The notes: generated from the letters alone by a model not told the origin. A stretch of 64,000 nt of DNA from Exiguobacterium sp. RIT594 (GCF_003339585.1 NZ_QPKF01000006.1:62001-126000); one strand, 5' to 3'; positions 15,798 to 25,715 are shown, counted from the stretch's first letter. Translations and numbers: made by a program.

Positions 15798-17009
15798 ATG
15801 ACAATTCAGACGAGACGGCAAAACCTGACACAAACGATTGAACAGGACATTGAACAAAAACGCGAGTCGTATCTTGAGACGAGCCACCGGATTCATGCGA
15901 CACCGGAAATCGGTAATGAAGAATATTTTGCGTCGCGTCATCATGCGGAACGCCTGACGGCGGAAGGATTTACAGTCGAACTTGGTGTCGCCGGACATGA
16001 GACAGCGTTTCTCGCCCGGAAAGTCTCGGATAAACCGGGAGCAACGATCGCTTTTCTCGCTGAATATGATGCCTTGCCGGGAATCGGTCACGCCTGCGGA
16101 CACAACATCATCGGCACGACAAGTGTCGCAGCAGCAATCGCGCTCAGTAAGATCATCGATGAAGTCGGCGGCAGTGTCGTCGTCCTCGGGACACCGGCGG
16201 AAGAAGGCGGACCAAACGGCAGTGCGAAAGGCAGTTTCGTCAAACATGATCTGCTGACCGGCATCGATGCCGCCTTGATGGTCCATCCGTCCGGACAGAC
16301 CCGGATCACCGGTTCTTCGCTCGCCGTCGATCCGCTCGATTTTGCTTTTACCGGTAAACCGGCCCATGCGGCAGCGTCGCCGGAAGAAGGGATCAATGCT
16401 TTGGATGCCGTCATTCAATTGTTTAACGGGATTAATGCGTTACGGCAACAGTTGCCGAGTGACGTCCGGATTCACGGTATCATCACGGATGGCGGAGACG
16501 CGCCGAACATCATTCCGGAGTATGCCAAAGCCCGCTTTTTCATCCGGGCGACGACACGCGAACGGCTGAATGCAGTGACCGCTAAAGTCAAAGCGGTTGC
16601 CGAAGGGGCAGCCCTTGCGACCGGAGCGACGCTTGAGATCATCGCCTTCCAAAACGAAGTCGATAACCTGTTGTTCAACCGGACGTTTGACGAGATTTTC
16701 CGGGAAGAAGCGACGGCACTCGGGGAAGACGTCAAGACCGATGAACGGCCGGGTCTTGGTTCGACTGACGCCGGAAATATCAGCCAGGTCCTGCCGACGA
16801 TCCATCCGTACATCAAGATCGGAGCAGATGACTTAGTTGCCCACACGGAAAGTTTCCGGGAGGCGGCGAAATCGGAACAAGGCGATGAAGCGTTGATCAC
16901 AGGAGCGAAAATCCTGGCCCGGACGGCGTTCCGTCTGCTGACGGATGACTCATTATTAGGTACAGTCAAACAGGAGTTCCACGACCGGAAAAACGGTTAC
17001 TTGGCGTAA
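15798..17009 (+). CDS. M20 family amidohydrolase in the methionine-uptake operon
   Basis: Predicted zinc- or manganese-dependent amidohydrolase/aminoacylase, 403 residues, cytoplasmic. Metal ligands typical of M20D enzymes are visible in LAEYDALPGIGHACGHN and TPAEEGG, and the dimerisation (lid) domain follows. ATG at 15798 is ten bases after AAAGGAG; the GTG at 15789 is too close to it. Being last gene of the SAM-riboswitch metNPQ operon, it probably releases methionine or another sulfur amino acid from an N-acyl or related conjugate brought in by the transporter. The true substrate is not deducible. p-Aminobenzoyl-glutamate hydrolase-like activity is the main alternative. Confidence 0.88.
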   Translation: MTIQTRRQNLTQTIEQDIEQKRESYLETSHRIHATPEIGNEEYFASRHHAERLTAEGFTVELGVAGHETAFLARKVSDKPGATIAFLAEYDALPGIGHACGHNIIGTTSVAAAIALSKIIDEVGGSVVVLGTPAEEGGPNGSAKGSFVKHDLLTGIDAALMVHPSGQTRITGSSLAVDPLDFAFTGKPAHAAASPEEGINALDAVIQLFNGINALRQQLPSDVRIHGIITDGGDAPNIIPEYAKARFFIRATTRERLNAVTAKVKAVAEGAALATGATLEIIAFQNEVDNLLFNRTFDEIFREEATALGEDVKTDERPGLGSTDAGNISQVLPTIHPYIKIGADDLVAHTESFREAAKSEQGDEALITGAKILARTAFRLLTDDSLLGTVKQEFHDRKNGYLA

Positions 17010-17023
17010 CAGCGACAGACAGA

Positions 17024-17087
17024 AGTATGTGTTGGTCCGACCGGATGTCATCAAGACAACCGGCTGGGCCAAAGCATACTTTTTTTC
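17024..17087 (+). terminator. Terminator of the metNPQ operon
   Basis: Long stem AGTATGTGTTGGTCC...CCGG / CCGG...GGGCCAAAGCATACT, then seven T. Confidence 0.85.
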
Positions 17088-17118
17088 ATGAATCGAAAAA
17101 AAGAAAACAAATTCTCTT

Positions 17119-17147
17119 TTGTATTTTAAAATAACCTGTGCTAGTCT
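17119..17147 (+). promoter_or_regulatory. Promoter of the rib operon
   Basis: TTGTAT, 17 bases, TAGTCT; start of transcription near 17154, just before the FMN aptamer. Confidence 0.6.
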
Positions 17148-17170
17148 TGACCTGTACAACTGAATAACCA

Positions 17171-17452
17171 GTTCTTCGGGGTAGGGTGAAAATCCCAACC
17201 GGCGGTGATGCGATGTTAAATCGACGAGCCCGCGACCCATAGTGTACGCACTATGGCTGACTTGGTGTGATTCCAGGGCCGACGGTAAAGTCCGGATGGG
17301 AGAAGAACGAAAAAATGTGCTTGAAACCATTTTCTGAAAAAATCAGTTCGGAAAAAGGTCTATTTCTGTATGCTTTTAAACAGAAAACAAGACGTTTCTT
17401 TCGTGACCCTTCAATCATGACGCCCTGCAAATGCAGCGGCGTCTTTTCTTTT
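17171..17452 (+). promoter_or_regulatory. FMN (RFN) riboswitch with terminator
   Basis: Aptamer at 17171-17308: P1 GTTCTTC / GAAGAAC, the conserved GGGTGAAAATCCC, ACCGGCGGTGATG, AGCCCGCGA, TTGGTGTGATTCC, GGGCCGACGGTAAAGTCCGGATGGGAG. The intrinsic terminator is GACGCC / GGCGTC with an inner CTGC / GCAG at 17419-17452. FMN binding should stop transcription of ribD onward. Confidence 0.96.
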
Positions 17453-17467
17453 GAAAGGAGCGGAAAT

Positions 17468-18514
17468 ATGAATAATCGAATGCACCAGGCGATGCAATTG
17501 GCACGGATGTTAGACGGACAAACCAGTCCGAATCCGAGTGTCGGTTGTGTCATTACGAAACATGGAAAAGTGCTTGGCTTCGGTGCCCACCGGTTTGCGG
17601 GTGGTCCGCACGCGGAAGTCGAAGCGTTGAAAATGGCAGGGGAAGCAGCGCGTGGTGCCGATCTCTATGTCACGCTTGAACCGTGTAACCATCACGGAAA
17701 AACACCGCCGTGTACGGAAGCGATTTTAGCCGCCGGCATCAAGCGGGTGTTCGTCGCAACGGAAGACCGGCACGCTATCGTCGCCGGACAAGGCATCAAG
17801 CGGTTGCGCGACGCCGGATTGACGGTCGAAACTGGATTACTTGAAGACGAAGCGGTTCGATTTTATACCCCGTTTTGGCAAAGTCTCGAGCGGAAACGAC
17901 CGGTCGTCACTATTAAAGTCGCCCAAAGTTTAAACGGTGTCGTCACGACAGGTGAGCAACGCCTGATTACCTCAGGTGCAGCCCGGGCGGCAGGACGTGA
18001 GCTGCGGGCAACACATGACGCTATCTTAGTCGGGAGTGAGACGATTTTAGTCGATGATCCCGCATTGACGTTACGCACGGAAGCCGGACCTGAACCGATT
18101 CGGGTCGTCGTCGACCGTCGTGGACGTTTGCCGGAAACCGCCCAAGTCTTTCGGGACGGTTTGAATCCGACGTACTGGCTGACGGAACAACCGCGTGTCT
18201 CAGCCCAATCGAACGTCACGGTCCTGGTCGGTGTGTATACGACGCCGGAGCAAATTTTAGAGACCTTGTACGACCAGGGTATCCGCAGGCTGTTGATCGA
18301 AGGGGGACCGACGATTCAGTCGGCATTTTTAGAAGCAGACCTTGTCGATCGTCTTGAGGTCTATCAAGCGTCATCCGTCTTACAAGGGACGACCGGATTG
18401 ACAAGCGCAATCGAGATTGAAGACCGGTTTGATTTAACCGATGTTGCGCAAATCGGACAGGATGTCCATCTGCGTTACACGCGGAAAGGAGACGGCTTAT
18501 GTTCACGGGATTGA
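17468..18514 (+). CDS. ribD: Bifunctional riboflavin deaminase/reductase
   Basis: Deaminates then reduces the pyrimidine intermediate of riboflavin synthesis (two steps after GTP cyclohydrolase II). 348 residues. N-terminal cytidine-deaminase-like domain with zinc ligands in PHAEVEAL and LEPCNHHGKTPPC (about 49-87); C-terminal reductase domain from about residue 140 (VAQSLNGVV, LLIEGGPT). ATG at 17468 follows GAAAGGAG; the longer frame would begin inside the riboswitch. Overlaps ribE by 16 bases. Confidence 0.96.
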   Translation: MNNRMHQAMQLARMLDGQTSPNPSVGCVITKHGKVLGFGAHRFAGGPHAEVEALKMAGEAARGADLYVTLEPCNHHGKTPPCTEAILAAGIKRVFVATEDRHAIVAGQGIKRLRDAGLTVETGLLEDEAVRFYTPFWQSLERKRPVVTIKVAQSLNGVVTTGEQRLITSGAARAAGRELRATHDAILVGSETILVDDPALTLRTEAGPEPIRVVVDRRGRLPETAQVFRDGLNPTYWLTEQPRVSAQSNVTVLVGVYTTPEQILETLYDQGIRRLLIEGGPTIQSAFLEADLVDRLEVYQASSVLQGTTGLTSAIEIEDRFDLTDVAQIGQDVHLRYTRKGDGLCSRD

Positions 18515-19128
18515 TTGAAGAAGTCGGGACGATTAAACGAAAAGTTCCGCGCCTGAACGGTTTAGCACTCGAAATCGAAGCGCGGCATGTGCTTGAAGAA
18601 ACGAAGATCGGCGACAGCATCGCCGTCGACGGGATTTGTTTAACGGTCACGGCGATGACGGCGACCGGGTTCACGGCGGATGCCGTCCACGAAACGATTC
18701 GGGCAACGTCCCTTCAGACGTTGCGGGTCGGCACACCGGTTCAGCTCGAACGGGCGATGCCGGCGAACGGACGGTTTGGCGGTCATTTTGTCAGCGGACA
18801 TATTGACGGAACAGCTCGGTTCTTAAGCCGTCGACCGGACGGTGAAGCGATGGAATACCGGTTCGAGACCGGGGAGTGGAGTAAATACTGTATTCCAAAA
18901 GGCTCGATTGCAATCAACGGAACAAGCTTGACGGTCCAACACGTGGAACCGAACAGTTTAACCATCTCGTTGATTCCGCACTCCCGGCAGGTGACGACGT
19001 TCGACCGGTTGCAAAGCGGGGCACTCGTCAATATCGAATGTGATTTGATGGCAAAACATTTGTATCACTTTACACAGCAGGAACAAAAAACGGATTGGTC
19101 GGCATTTTTAGGAGGCGGAGCAGGATGA
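18499..19128 (+). CDS. ribE: Riboflavin synthase alpha subunit
   Basis: Dismutates two 6,7-dimethyl-8-ribityllumazine molecules to riboflavin. 209 residues, two lumazine-binding barrels: [10 protein letters not shown] at the start and the second repeat from about residue 97 ([11 protein letters not shown]). It starts inside the end of ribD and its stop overlaps the ribBA start in ATGA, so the genes are translationally coupled. Confidence 0.96.
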   Translation: MFTGLIEEVGTIKRKVPRLNGLALEIEARHVLEETKIGDSIAVDGICLTVTAMTATGFTADAVHETIRATSLQTLRVGTPVQLERAMPANGRFGGHFVSGHIDGTARFLSRRPDGEAMEYRFETGEWSKYCIPKGSIAINGTSLTVQHVEPNSLTISLIPHSRQVTTFDRLQSGALVNIECDLMAKHLYHFTQQEQKTDWSAFLGGGAG

Positions 19129-20309
19129 ACGGATTTGATCTCGTGGAAGAAGCGATTGAGGCATTAAAACACGGACGTCCCATCATCGTCTGTGATGATG
19201 AAAACCGGGAAAATGAGGGGGATTTAATTCTCCTCGCGGAACACGCAACACCCGAACAAATCAACTTCATGATCACGTACGGGAAAGGACTCGTCTGTGT
19301 GCCGGTCAGCCCGCAACTTGCAGAACGCCTTGAGCTGAATCCGATGACGGACGTCAACACCGATCCGCACGGGACGGCTTTTACGATCAGCATCGATCAC
19401 GAAGAAGCGAAGACCGGCATCAGTGCCGCGGAACGTGCGTTGACGATTCAACGGATGCTGACGGACGAGGCGAAACAATTTAAGCGTCCCGGTCATATTT
19501 TCCCTTTGATCGCAAAAGAGGGTGGTGTCCGGGAACGGCGTGGACATACGGAGGCCGGTGTGGATTTGGCACGGCTTGCCGGAAGTGTTGAAGCAGCTGT
19601 CATTTGTGAAATCATCTTAGAAGACGGAACGATGGCGCGCGTGGATGATTTACTGACGTATAAAGAAGTCCACGGGCTGAAGATGATTACAATCGATGCC
19701 CTCGTCACGTATCTCGAACGCCCCGTCCGGCGTGAAGCGGACGTCCTGCTTCCGGCGGATCACGGTGCGTTTCGGATGCTCGGTTATACGACGCCTGATC
19801 AAAAAGAACACGTGACCGTCCTGTCGGGAGAACCGGAAGACGGCATGCTCGTCCGGCTGCATTCGGAGTGTCTGACAGGAGACGTCTTTGGATCAAAACG
19901 CTGTGATTGCGGTCCGCAACTTGATGCGGCACTGGAATGCATCGGACACGAGGGCGGAGCGGTTCTCTACCTGCGACAGGAAGGGCGCGGCATCGGCTTG
20001 ATGGCGAAACTGAAAGCCTATGAGTTGCAGGAACAGGGGCTCGACACGGTCGAAGCGAACCACGCACTCGGGTATGCGACGGATTTACGGGATTACAAAG
20101 TCGCAGCCGCGATGTTACACGATTTAGGTGTCACGAAAATCCGGCTGATGACGAATAATCCGGAAAAACAACAGGCACTGGAACAACACGGCATCACGGT
20201 GCTCGAGCGGATCCCGCTTGAGATTGCTCCGGTTCCGGAAAACAAGCAGTATCTGCAGACCAAACAAACGAAACTCGGGCATCTGCTCGACATCCAAGGA
20301 GGAAACTAA
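19125..20309 (+). CDS. ribBA: Bifunctional DHBP synthase / GTP cyclohydrolase II
   Basis: Makes both precursors of riboflavin: 3,4-dihydroxy-2-butanone-4-phosphate from ribulose-5-phosphate (N-terminal domain, [10 protein letters not shown] at about 24-33) and the pyrimidine precursor from GTP (C-terminal domain, zinc Cys in [17 protein letters not shown] and RQEGRGIGL). 394 residues, normal for the fused form. ATG at 19125 overlaps the ribE stop by four bases with GGAGGCGG upstream. Confidence 0.96.
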   Translation: MNGFDLVEEAIEALKHGRPIIVCDDENRENEGDLILLAEHATPEQINFMITYGKGLVCVPVSPQLAERLELNPMTDVNTDPHGTAFTISIDHEEAKTGISAAERALTIQRMLTDEAKQFKRPGHIFPLIAKEGGVRERRGHTEAGVDLARLAGSVEAAVICEIILEDGTMARVDDLLTYKEVHGLKMITIDALVTYLERPVRREADVLLPADHGAFRMLGYTTPDQKEHVTVLSGEPEDGMLVRLHSECLTGDVFGSKRCDCGPQLDAALECIGHEGGAVLYLRQEGRGIGLMAKLKAYELQEQGLDTVEANHALGYATDLRDYKVAAAMLHDLGVTKIRLMTNNPEKQQALEQHGITVLERIPLEIAPVPENKQYLQTKQTKLGHLLDIQGGN

Positions 20310-20310
20310 C

Positions 20311-20769
20311 ATGGTATTCGAAGGATTTTTAACAGGTGAAGGACTACGCGTCGCAATCGTTGCTGCACGTTTTAATGAATTGATCACATCAAAATTGGTT
20401 GGAGGCGCAAACGATGCTTTCCGTCGCCACGGTGTTGCGGCGGACGCTGTCGATACAGCATGGGTTCCGGGAGCGTTCGAGATTCCACTCGTCGCGGAAA
20501 AACTTGCGAAAAGCGGGAACTATGACGCCGTCATCACACTCGGTGCCGTCATCCGCGGAGCGACATCACACTATGATTATGTCTGCAACGAAGTCGCGAA
20601 AGGGGTCGCCGGCGCATCACGTGAAACGGGCGTTCCGATTATCTTTGGTGTCCTGACGACGGACTCGATCGAGCAGGCTGTCGAACGAGCGGGAACGAAA
20701 GCTGGTAACAAAGGATACGAAGCGGCGGTTTCTGCGATTGAAATGGCGAACTTACTGCGCACCATTTAA
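20311..20769 (+). CDS. ribH: 6,7-dimethyl-8-ribityllumazine synthase
   Basis: Condenses the two riboflavin precursors; forms an icosahedral 60-mer in relatives. 152 residues. The motifs [32 protein letters not shown] and [11 protein letters not shown] are diagnostic. ATG at 20311 has AGGAGG upstream and lies directly after the ribBA stop. Last gene of the rib operon. Confidence 0.97.
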   Translation: MVFEGFLTGEGLRVAIVAARFNELITSKLVGGANDAFRRHGVAADAVDTAWVPGAFEIPLVAEKLAKSGNYDAVITLGAVIRGATSHYDYVCNEVAKGVAGASRETGVPIIFGVLTTDSIEQAVERAGTKAGNKGYEAAVSAIEMANLLRTI

Positions 20770-20786
20770 TGAGATAACTGAGTCTT

Positions 20787-20822
20787 GAGACCTGTTTCTT
20801 CACGGAACAGGTCTCTTTTTTC
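20787..20822 (+). terminator. Terminator of the rib operon
   Basis: GAGACCTGTTTC / GGAACAGGTCTC stem and six T. Confidence 0.9.
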
Positions 20823-20898
20823 TTGAGCACGCAGGACTTCGATGACATTATCCCTAATCAAAAGAAAAAGGACTGTTCGCAAAGGGAGGAAACGATCC

Positions 20899-23541
20899 AT
20901 GGGTGGCGTGAATAAATCATATTATCTGCCTGGAATCGTCGGATTCATTGCGGGATATTATCTTTGGCTTCTTGTTTTTAATCAGCAATCAGATTGGGTG
21001 TCCTGGGGAAGTAACTTATTCTCGATTTTCGGCTGTCTGTTCGCGACTATCCTGTTGGTTCGGGCACAACGGAATCCGAATCAGCAGGAAGGACGATTTT
21101 TTCTGTACCTGGCCTTTGGAATCGGCAGCTATTTGATTGCGGAAATCATTTGGTTGACCTATGAAAATATCTTAAAAGTTGAGGTACCGTTTCCCGGAGT
21201 GTCCGATATTTTCTATGTTCTCCAGTCGGTCTTCTTTTTGGTAGCATTCCTGCATTTAATTCACCGGCACGTTACGAAAAATCGGTTGCTCAGCTTTATT
21301 TTTGATATTGCCATCGTCATGACGGTAGCGGTCACCTATAGTTGGTATTTCCTGATACGACCGTTGTTTGATACGCCGTTCGCATCGAACGCCGAAGTAA
21401 TTTTAGCGTTTGCTTATCCATTGTGCGACATCGTTTTATTATTTTGTATGATCAGCATCTATTATCTGTTCGAGAAAAAAGAGTGGTACGAACGACGGCG
21501 CTTGTTTCAGTTTTTGTTTGTCGGTTTATTATTGCAGGTCGGAGCGGACACGTTATTTGTCTATATGACGACCGTGAGCGGAGACAGTGCGATCCGGTTA
21601 CTTGATCCGTTATTTATCCTCGGGTTATTGATGGTCGGTGTTGCCGGGCATATCGTTAGTCCGGTAGATTCAAAAGAAGACAGACAGGCGAAACAACGGA
21701 CAAAAATACAGGTCGGAAAGTTGTTTTTACCGTATCTACTGGTCATCCTGTTGTTTTCAACGATGGCGCTCTACGCCAATCGGGATGAAGCTTTAAATGG
21801 ATTGATGATTGGTTGTGCTGTCACAATTCTCCTAATTTTAGTCCGCCAGATTTTGATGATTTTAAGTCACCAGGAACTGATTCGGGAAATTCATGAAAAG
21901 GCGGACGAGCTGGAAGTCAGTGAAGAACGTTATAAGTCGTTGTTCACGTATCATCCGGATGCCGTCTATTCCCTTGACCTGAAAGGACGGATTGAGAGCG
22001 CGAATCCGTCTTTTGAAAAATTAACGGAGCAGCATGCGGAAGAGTTAGTCGGTAAAACGTATCGTCAATTCACGACATGGCAACAGACATCGACAGACAA
22101 GGCGACAGCACAGCAATTTGAAACTGTTTTCCAAAAATCCGGTGGTCCGGATGTGTTGCTGAACGTAACTAACATTCCGATTCGCGTCCGGGACCGGTTC
22201 GTCGGGATGTACGGGATTGGTCAGGATATCACGACAATCCGTGAAAATGAATTAAAAATTCGCCGGCTTGCCTATTATGATCATTTGACCGGTGCGATCA
22301 ACCGGACGTACTTTGAAGAAGTGTTACACCATTTAGTCGAAGCGGAACAAGCCGATGAAACGATCATCCTCTGTTTCATTGATCTCGACGACTTTAAACT
22401 CGTCAATGATTCGTTCGGTCACCATGTCGGCGATCAGTTGCTGATTCAAGTGGCAGAGCGCCTGCAAGAAGCCGTCAACCCGGACGATCTCGTCGCCCGT
22501 CAAGGCGGAGATGAGTTTACGGTCATCTTGCGGGATGTGACGTCGGACGAGCAGGGCAGATGCCGTACGGCCCGTCTGCTCGATGATTTAAAACGAACGT
22601 ATGCGATTGAAGGAATCGAATTGATTTCAAATCCGAGTATTGGAGCGGTCAGTTGCCGGCGGACGGCGGGAAAACATGTCGTGACGTTGCTGAAACAGGC
22701 CGATCTTGCGATGTATCAGGCGAAATCGGGTGGCGGTAAATCCATCATCTTCTTTGAAGATATTGCCGAAAAAGCGTCCTACCGCTTGCGACTCGAATCA
22801 GAGTTGCCGATTGCCATCGAAACCAGTCAATTGATTTTACATTATCAGCCGCAAGTCGATACGGTCACGTATAAAATGGTCGGTGTCGAAGGACTGATCC
22901 GTTGGAATCATCCGGAACTCGGAATGATTGCACCAAACGATTTTATTCCGATGGCGGAAGAAGCCGGCATGATTATCCGGCTTGGAGAATGGGTGTTACG
23001 CGAAGGATTTTTACAAGCGAAACGCTGGCAGGATGCCGGTCTGGTCTTAAAAGTCGGACTCAATGTTTCGATGCAACAGTTTCATCATCCGACGTTTGTC
23101 CTGACGTTGGTGCGGTTGGTCGAAGAAACGAACGTTGATCCGACACGCATCGATCTTGAAATCACGGAAGTCTCAGCTGTCGAAGATATCGAAGAAACCG
23201 TCCTGACGATGAACCGCTTAAAAGAACTCGGCTTTACGATTTCGATTGATGACTTCGGAACCGGCTACTCTTCCTTATCCCGTTTGGCGGATTTCCCGAT
23301 TGATACATTGAAGATTCCCCGTGAGTTCGTCGAAAAAATTCAACCGGCGACGACCGGTTACTCGATGATTTCATCCATCATCCATTTAGCGAAGTCACTT
23401 GATCTTGAGGTCATCGCAGAAGGGGTCGAGACGCTCGAGCAGGTCAACGTGCTAAATTGGTTGGAATGCTCGCGGATGCAAGGTTATTACTTTGGTCGTC
23501 CGATGCCGGCCGAACACATTCCGGCGTTGTATCAAAAATAG
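20899..23541 (+). CDS. Membrane-bound PAS-GGDEF-EAL c-di-GMP protein
   Basis: About 880 residues. Residues about 8-300 form an array of some eight hydrophobic helices resembling the DUF4084-type sensors of Bacillales; a PAS domain follows (SLFTYHPDAVYSLD), then GGDEF (about 470-630) with an intact RQGGDEF active site and then EAL (about 640-880). No RxxD inhibitory site stands before GGDEF. The EAL domain keeps SIDDFGTGYSS and EGVET, but the signature reads EGL and the lysine motif reads KIPREF, so phosphodiesterase activity is less certain than cyclase activity. ATG at 20899 follows GGGAGG. Own terminator. Confidence 0.9.
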   Translation: MGGVNKSYYLPGIVGFIAGYYLWLLVFNQQSDWVSWGSNLFSIFGCLFATILLVRAQRNPNQQEGRFFLYLAFGIGSYLIAEIIWLTYENILKVEVPFPGVSDIFYVLQSVFFLVAFLHLIHRHVTKNRLLSFIFDIAIVMTVAVTYSWYFLIRPLFDTPFASNAEVILAFAYPLCDIVLLFCMISIYYLFEKKEWYERRRLFQFLFVGLLLQVGADTLFVYMTTVSGDSAIRLLDPLFILGLLMVGVAGHIVSPVDSKEDRQAKQRTKIQVGKLFLPYLLVILLFSTMALYANRDEALNGLMIGCAVTILLILVRQILMILSHQELIREIHEKADELEVSEERYKSLFTYHPDAVYSLDLKGRIESANPSFEKLTEQHAEELVGKTYRQFTTWQQTSTDKATAQQFETVFQKSGGPDVLLNVTNIPIRVRDRFVGMYGIGQDITTIRENELKIRRLAYYDHLTGAINRTYFEEVLHHLVEAEQADETIILCFIDLDDFKLVNDSFGHHVGDQLLIQVAERLQEAVNPDDLVARQGGDEFTVILRDVTSDEQGRCRTARLLDDLKRTYAIEGIELISNPSIGAVSCRRTAGKHVVTLLKQADLAMYQAKSGGGKSIIFFEDIAEKASYRLRLESELPIAIETSQLILHYQPQVDTVTYKMVGVEGLIRWNHPELGMIAPNDFIPMAEEAGMIIRLGEWVLREGFLQAKRWQDAGLVLKVGLNVSMQQFHHPTFVLTLVRLVEETNVDPTRIDLEITEVSAVEDIEETVLTMNRLKELGFTISIDDFGTGYSSLSRLADFPIDTLKIPREFVEKIQPATTGYSMISSIIHLAKSLDLEVIAEGVETLEQVNVLNWLECSRMQGYYFGRPMPAEHIPALYQK

Positions 23542-23584
23542 GCAATCCCTTCCGTATCATGCGGAAAGGATTGCCTGTTTTTTT
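23541..23584 (+). terminator. Terminator after the GGDEF/EAL gene
   Basis: GGCAATCCCTTCCG / CGGAAAGGATTGCC with one mismatch, followed by TGTTTTTTTG, between convergent genes. Confidence 0.9.
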
Positions 23585-23588
23585 GTTC

Positions 23589-24242
23589 TCACTTGAGTGT
23601 TGTTGAGACCGAAACGCCTTTTTCGATGACGTCGCGTTTCTCGTTCAGGACGTCACTGGTCAATAATTCAACGGACTCGAGTGGTTGTTCGATGATGAAA
23701 CCGAAGTTTCCGCGTCGTGTCTCGCCGGGAGTGTATGTTGCAGCAAGCGACTCGAGGTAGACATCGTCCTCGATTGTCTTCTCGGTCTTGGCATCGAGTT
23801 TAAAATGGGCAACAGGGTTGAAGGTGACCGGCTCGTCACTTGTATTTGTGATTGTCACACGCGTCTTGACGAGGTCAAATGATTCGTCATGGGTGAAGCC
23901 GTGGAAAAAGTCGATCATCCCGTAACTGGGCCGGGCATGGAACACTTTCACTTCTTCGACTTTCATCTTAATCGGTCCAATCGTGCGTGTCACGTCGGGA
24001 CGGACCATCTGTTTTAACGTCAATTCGCCTTTGTCGTCGGTAACCGATGCATCGACTTTCGTCAGTTTACGGTCATCTGGCAGTTGCGGGTTCGGGACAT
24101 ATGCGGCAGACTTCTCGATCGATACCGGTGTCTCCTGTTTCGGGCTCGACTTTTCTGATGACTTCTCTTGGATGGTGTCTGGCGTAGTGGCGCAACCCGA
24201 AAGAATCGTCCCGAGCATCAAGGCAGCAAGTATCTGTTTCAT
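23589..24242 (-). CDS. Lipoprotein with DUF4352-like domain
   Basis: Predicted surface lipoprotein of 217 residues: signal peptide KQILAALMLGTILSGC with lipidated Cys17, a Ser/Lys-rich linker, then a beta-rich domain with the ITNTSDEPVTFNP pattern usual in DUF4352-type immunoglobulin-like domains. Function unknown. AGGAG stands seven bases before the ATG. It starts 11 bases after the alkaline phosphatase stop, so it is very likely co-transcribed and hence under PhoP control. Confidence 0.75.
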   Translation of the reverse strand: MKQILAALMLGTILSGCATTPDTIQEKSSEKSSPKQETPVSIEKSAAYVPNPQLPDDRKLTKVDASVTDDKGELTLKQMVRPDVTRTIGPIKMKVEEVKVFHARPSYGMIDFFHGFTHDESFDLVKTRVTITNTSDEPVTFNPVAHFKLDAKTEKTIEDDVYLESLAATYTPGETRRGNFGFIIEQPLESVELLTSDVLNEKRDVIEKGVSVSTTLK

Positions 24243-24253
24243 GGAAAGTCTCC

Positions 24254-25612
24254 TTATTTCTTCGACTTCAGTAAATCGAAGATGATTTTGGCATGATCCG
24301 TATTATCGACTTGACCGGCAAACCGTTCCTTCGCGGGACCAAACGCATAGACGGGAACGTCTTCACCCGTATGTCCGCCTGTCGTCCAGCCGGTATGCGA
24401 CCGTTCGTTGAAGATGGCTTCGATCGCATTGTCGACATCAAGCAGTTTCTTCGATTCCGCAGCACGTGTAACGGACTCGATTTCAGCTTCCGTCAGGGTG
24501 AGTTTCTTCTGGTCGATATAGGTCGTCAACGTTTTTTTGACATCGGCACCTTCGATGATTTTTGCTGCCATGAAGTCCGGTGTCTTCTTCGCCGCCTTGA
24601 TCGGCTCGGCGAACCAGTTATAGACACCGTCCGCTCCAATCGAGTAACCGCCGGTTGAATGGTCGGCTGTCGCCACGACAAGCGTGTGCTTGTCTTTTTT
24701 GGCAAAGGCGATCGCCGCTTTGAAGGCACGCTCGAAGTCTTCCATCTCGCTCATCGCCCCGACGATGTCGTTATCGTGACCTGCCCAGTCAATTTGGCTT
24801 CCTTCGACCATCAGGAAGAAGCCTTTTTTGTTCGAATCAAGCCGCTTGATGGCGGAGTTCGTCATCTGCTCGAGGGACGGGACGCTGTTTTCACGGTCGA
24901 TGCGTTTTGGCAGCCCGCCGTCTGCAAACAGACCGAGAACCTGCTTGTTTTTATCCGTCTGCATTTGATCCAGATTCGTGACGTAGCTGTATCCGTCTTT
25001 CTTAAACGCTTTCGTCAAATCGGTATCCGGACGGACGAAGTTTGATTTCCCGCCGCCGAGCAGGACGTCAATCTTATGTTTGCCGTTGACCCGCTCCTTG
25101 AAGTAGTCGTCCGCAATCGCATTCATGTTTTTCCGGTTCTCATCGTGCGCACCGAATGAAGCCGGTGTCGCGTGGGTGATTTCGGATGTCGCAACAAGTC
25201 CCGTCGATTTTCCGCGTTCTTTTGCTGCTTCGAGGACCGTCTTGACTTCTGATTTATCATTGTCGACGGCAATCGCGGCATTATATGTTTTGACACCGGA
25301 CGACATCGCCGTCGCAGCGGATGCGGAATCCGTAATGTTTTGCTCCGGGTCTTCCGGATAGGTCATCTGTTGTCCGACGAGATATTGATCAAATGCCGTT
25401 TTTTCCGCGACCGGCGTCGAAGGATCATTTTTTAAGTACCGGTGGGCTGACGTATACGAGACACCCATTCCGTCCCCAATCAGGAAGATGACATTCCGGA
25501 TTTCCGGTGATTTGGATGATTTTGTTTTTGCCTCGGCGTCATCTGTCGAGATCATCGTGCTAAGGGATAATGTCGATAATGCCACAATCGGGATGATTCG
25601 TTTCAACTTCAT
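24254..25612 (-). CDS. phoA: Secreted alkaline phosphatase
   Basis: Releases inorganic phosphate from phosphomonoesters outside the cell during phosphate starvation. 452 residues with a Sec signal peptide (about 1-28, ending near DDAEA). Catalytic features: IGDGMG metal site, nucleophile Ser in TDSASAATAM, IDWAGHDND, ADHSTGGY and the distal zinc His in HTGEDVPV. GGAGG precedes the ATG at 25612. An array of four Pho-box repeats lies upstream. B. subtilis homologues are called PhoA and PhoB; the assignment to one or the other is not made here. Confidence 0.94.
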   Translation of the reverse strand: MKLKRIIPIVALSTLSLSTMISTDDAEAKTKSSKSPEIRNVIFLIGDGMGVSYTSAHRYLKNDPSTPVAEKTAFDQYLVGQQMTYPEDPEQNITDSASAATAMSSGVKTYNAAIAVDNDKSEVKTVLEAAKERGKSTGLVATSEITHATPASFGAHDENRKNMNAIADDYFKERVNGKHKIDVLLGGGKSNFVRPDTDLTKAFKKDGYSYVTNLDQMQTDKNKQVLGLFADGGLPKRIDRENSVPSLEQMTNSAIKRLDSNKKGFFLMVEGSQIDWAGHDNDIVGAMSEMEDFERAFKAAIAFAKKDKHTLVVATADHSTGGYSIGADGVYNWFAEPIKAAKKTPDFMAAKIIEGADVKKTLTTYIDQKKLTLTEAEIESVTRAAESKKLLDVDNAIEAIFNERSHTGWTTGGHTGEDVPVYAFGPAKERFAGQVDNTDHAKIIFDLLKSKK

Positions 25613-25676
25613 GGATGGTTCCTCCTTCAGGAAAATGAGTACGGTTCAGATCTACAGGACTAACTCTAGCTTTGGA

Positions 25677-25715
25677 CTGTAAAACGAACGTTTGACCGGT
25701 GTAAAGTTTTGTTAA
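25677..25715 (-). promoter_or_regulatory. Pho box (PhoP binding array) before the alkaline phosphatase gene
   Basis: On the minus strand TTAACA, TTACAC, AAACGT and TTACAG occur in tandem, each separated by exactly five bases, an 11-bp period matching the PhoP consensus TT(A/C/T)ACA. It is followed by TAGAGT, a possible -10. Three of the four repeats match well. Confidence 0.75.

Noticed and set aside
15234-16418. 394-codon antisense frame across metQ and the M20 gene
   Set aside because: Arg/Asp-rich composition of an antisense shadow; the two forward genes are strongly supported.
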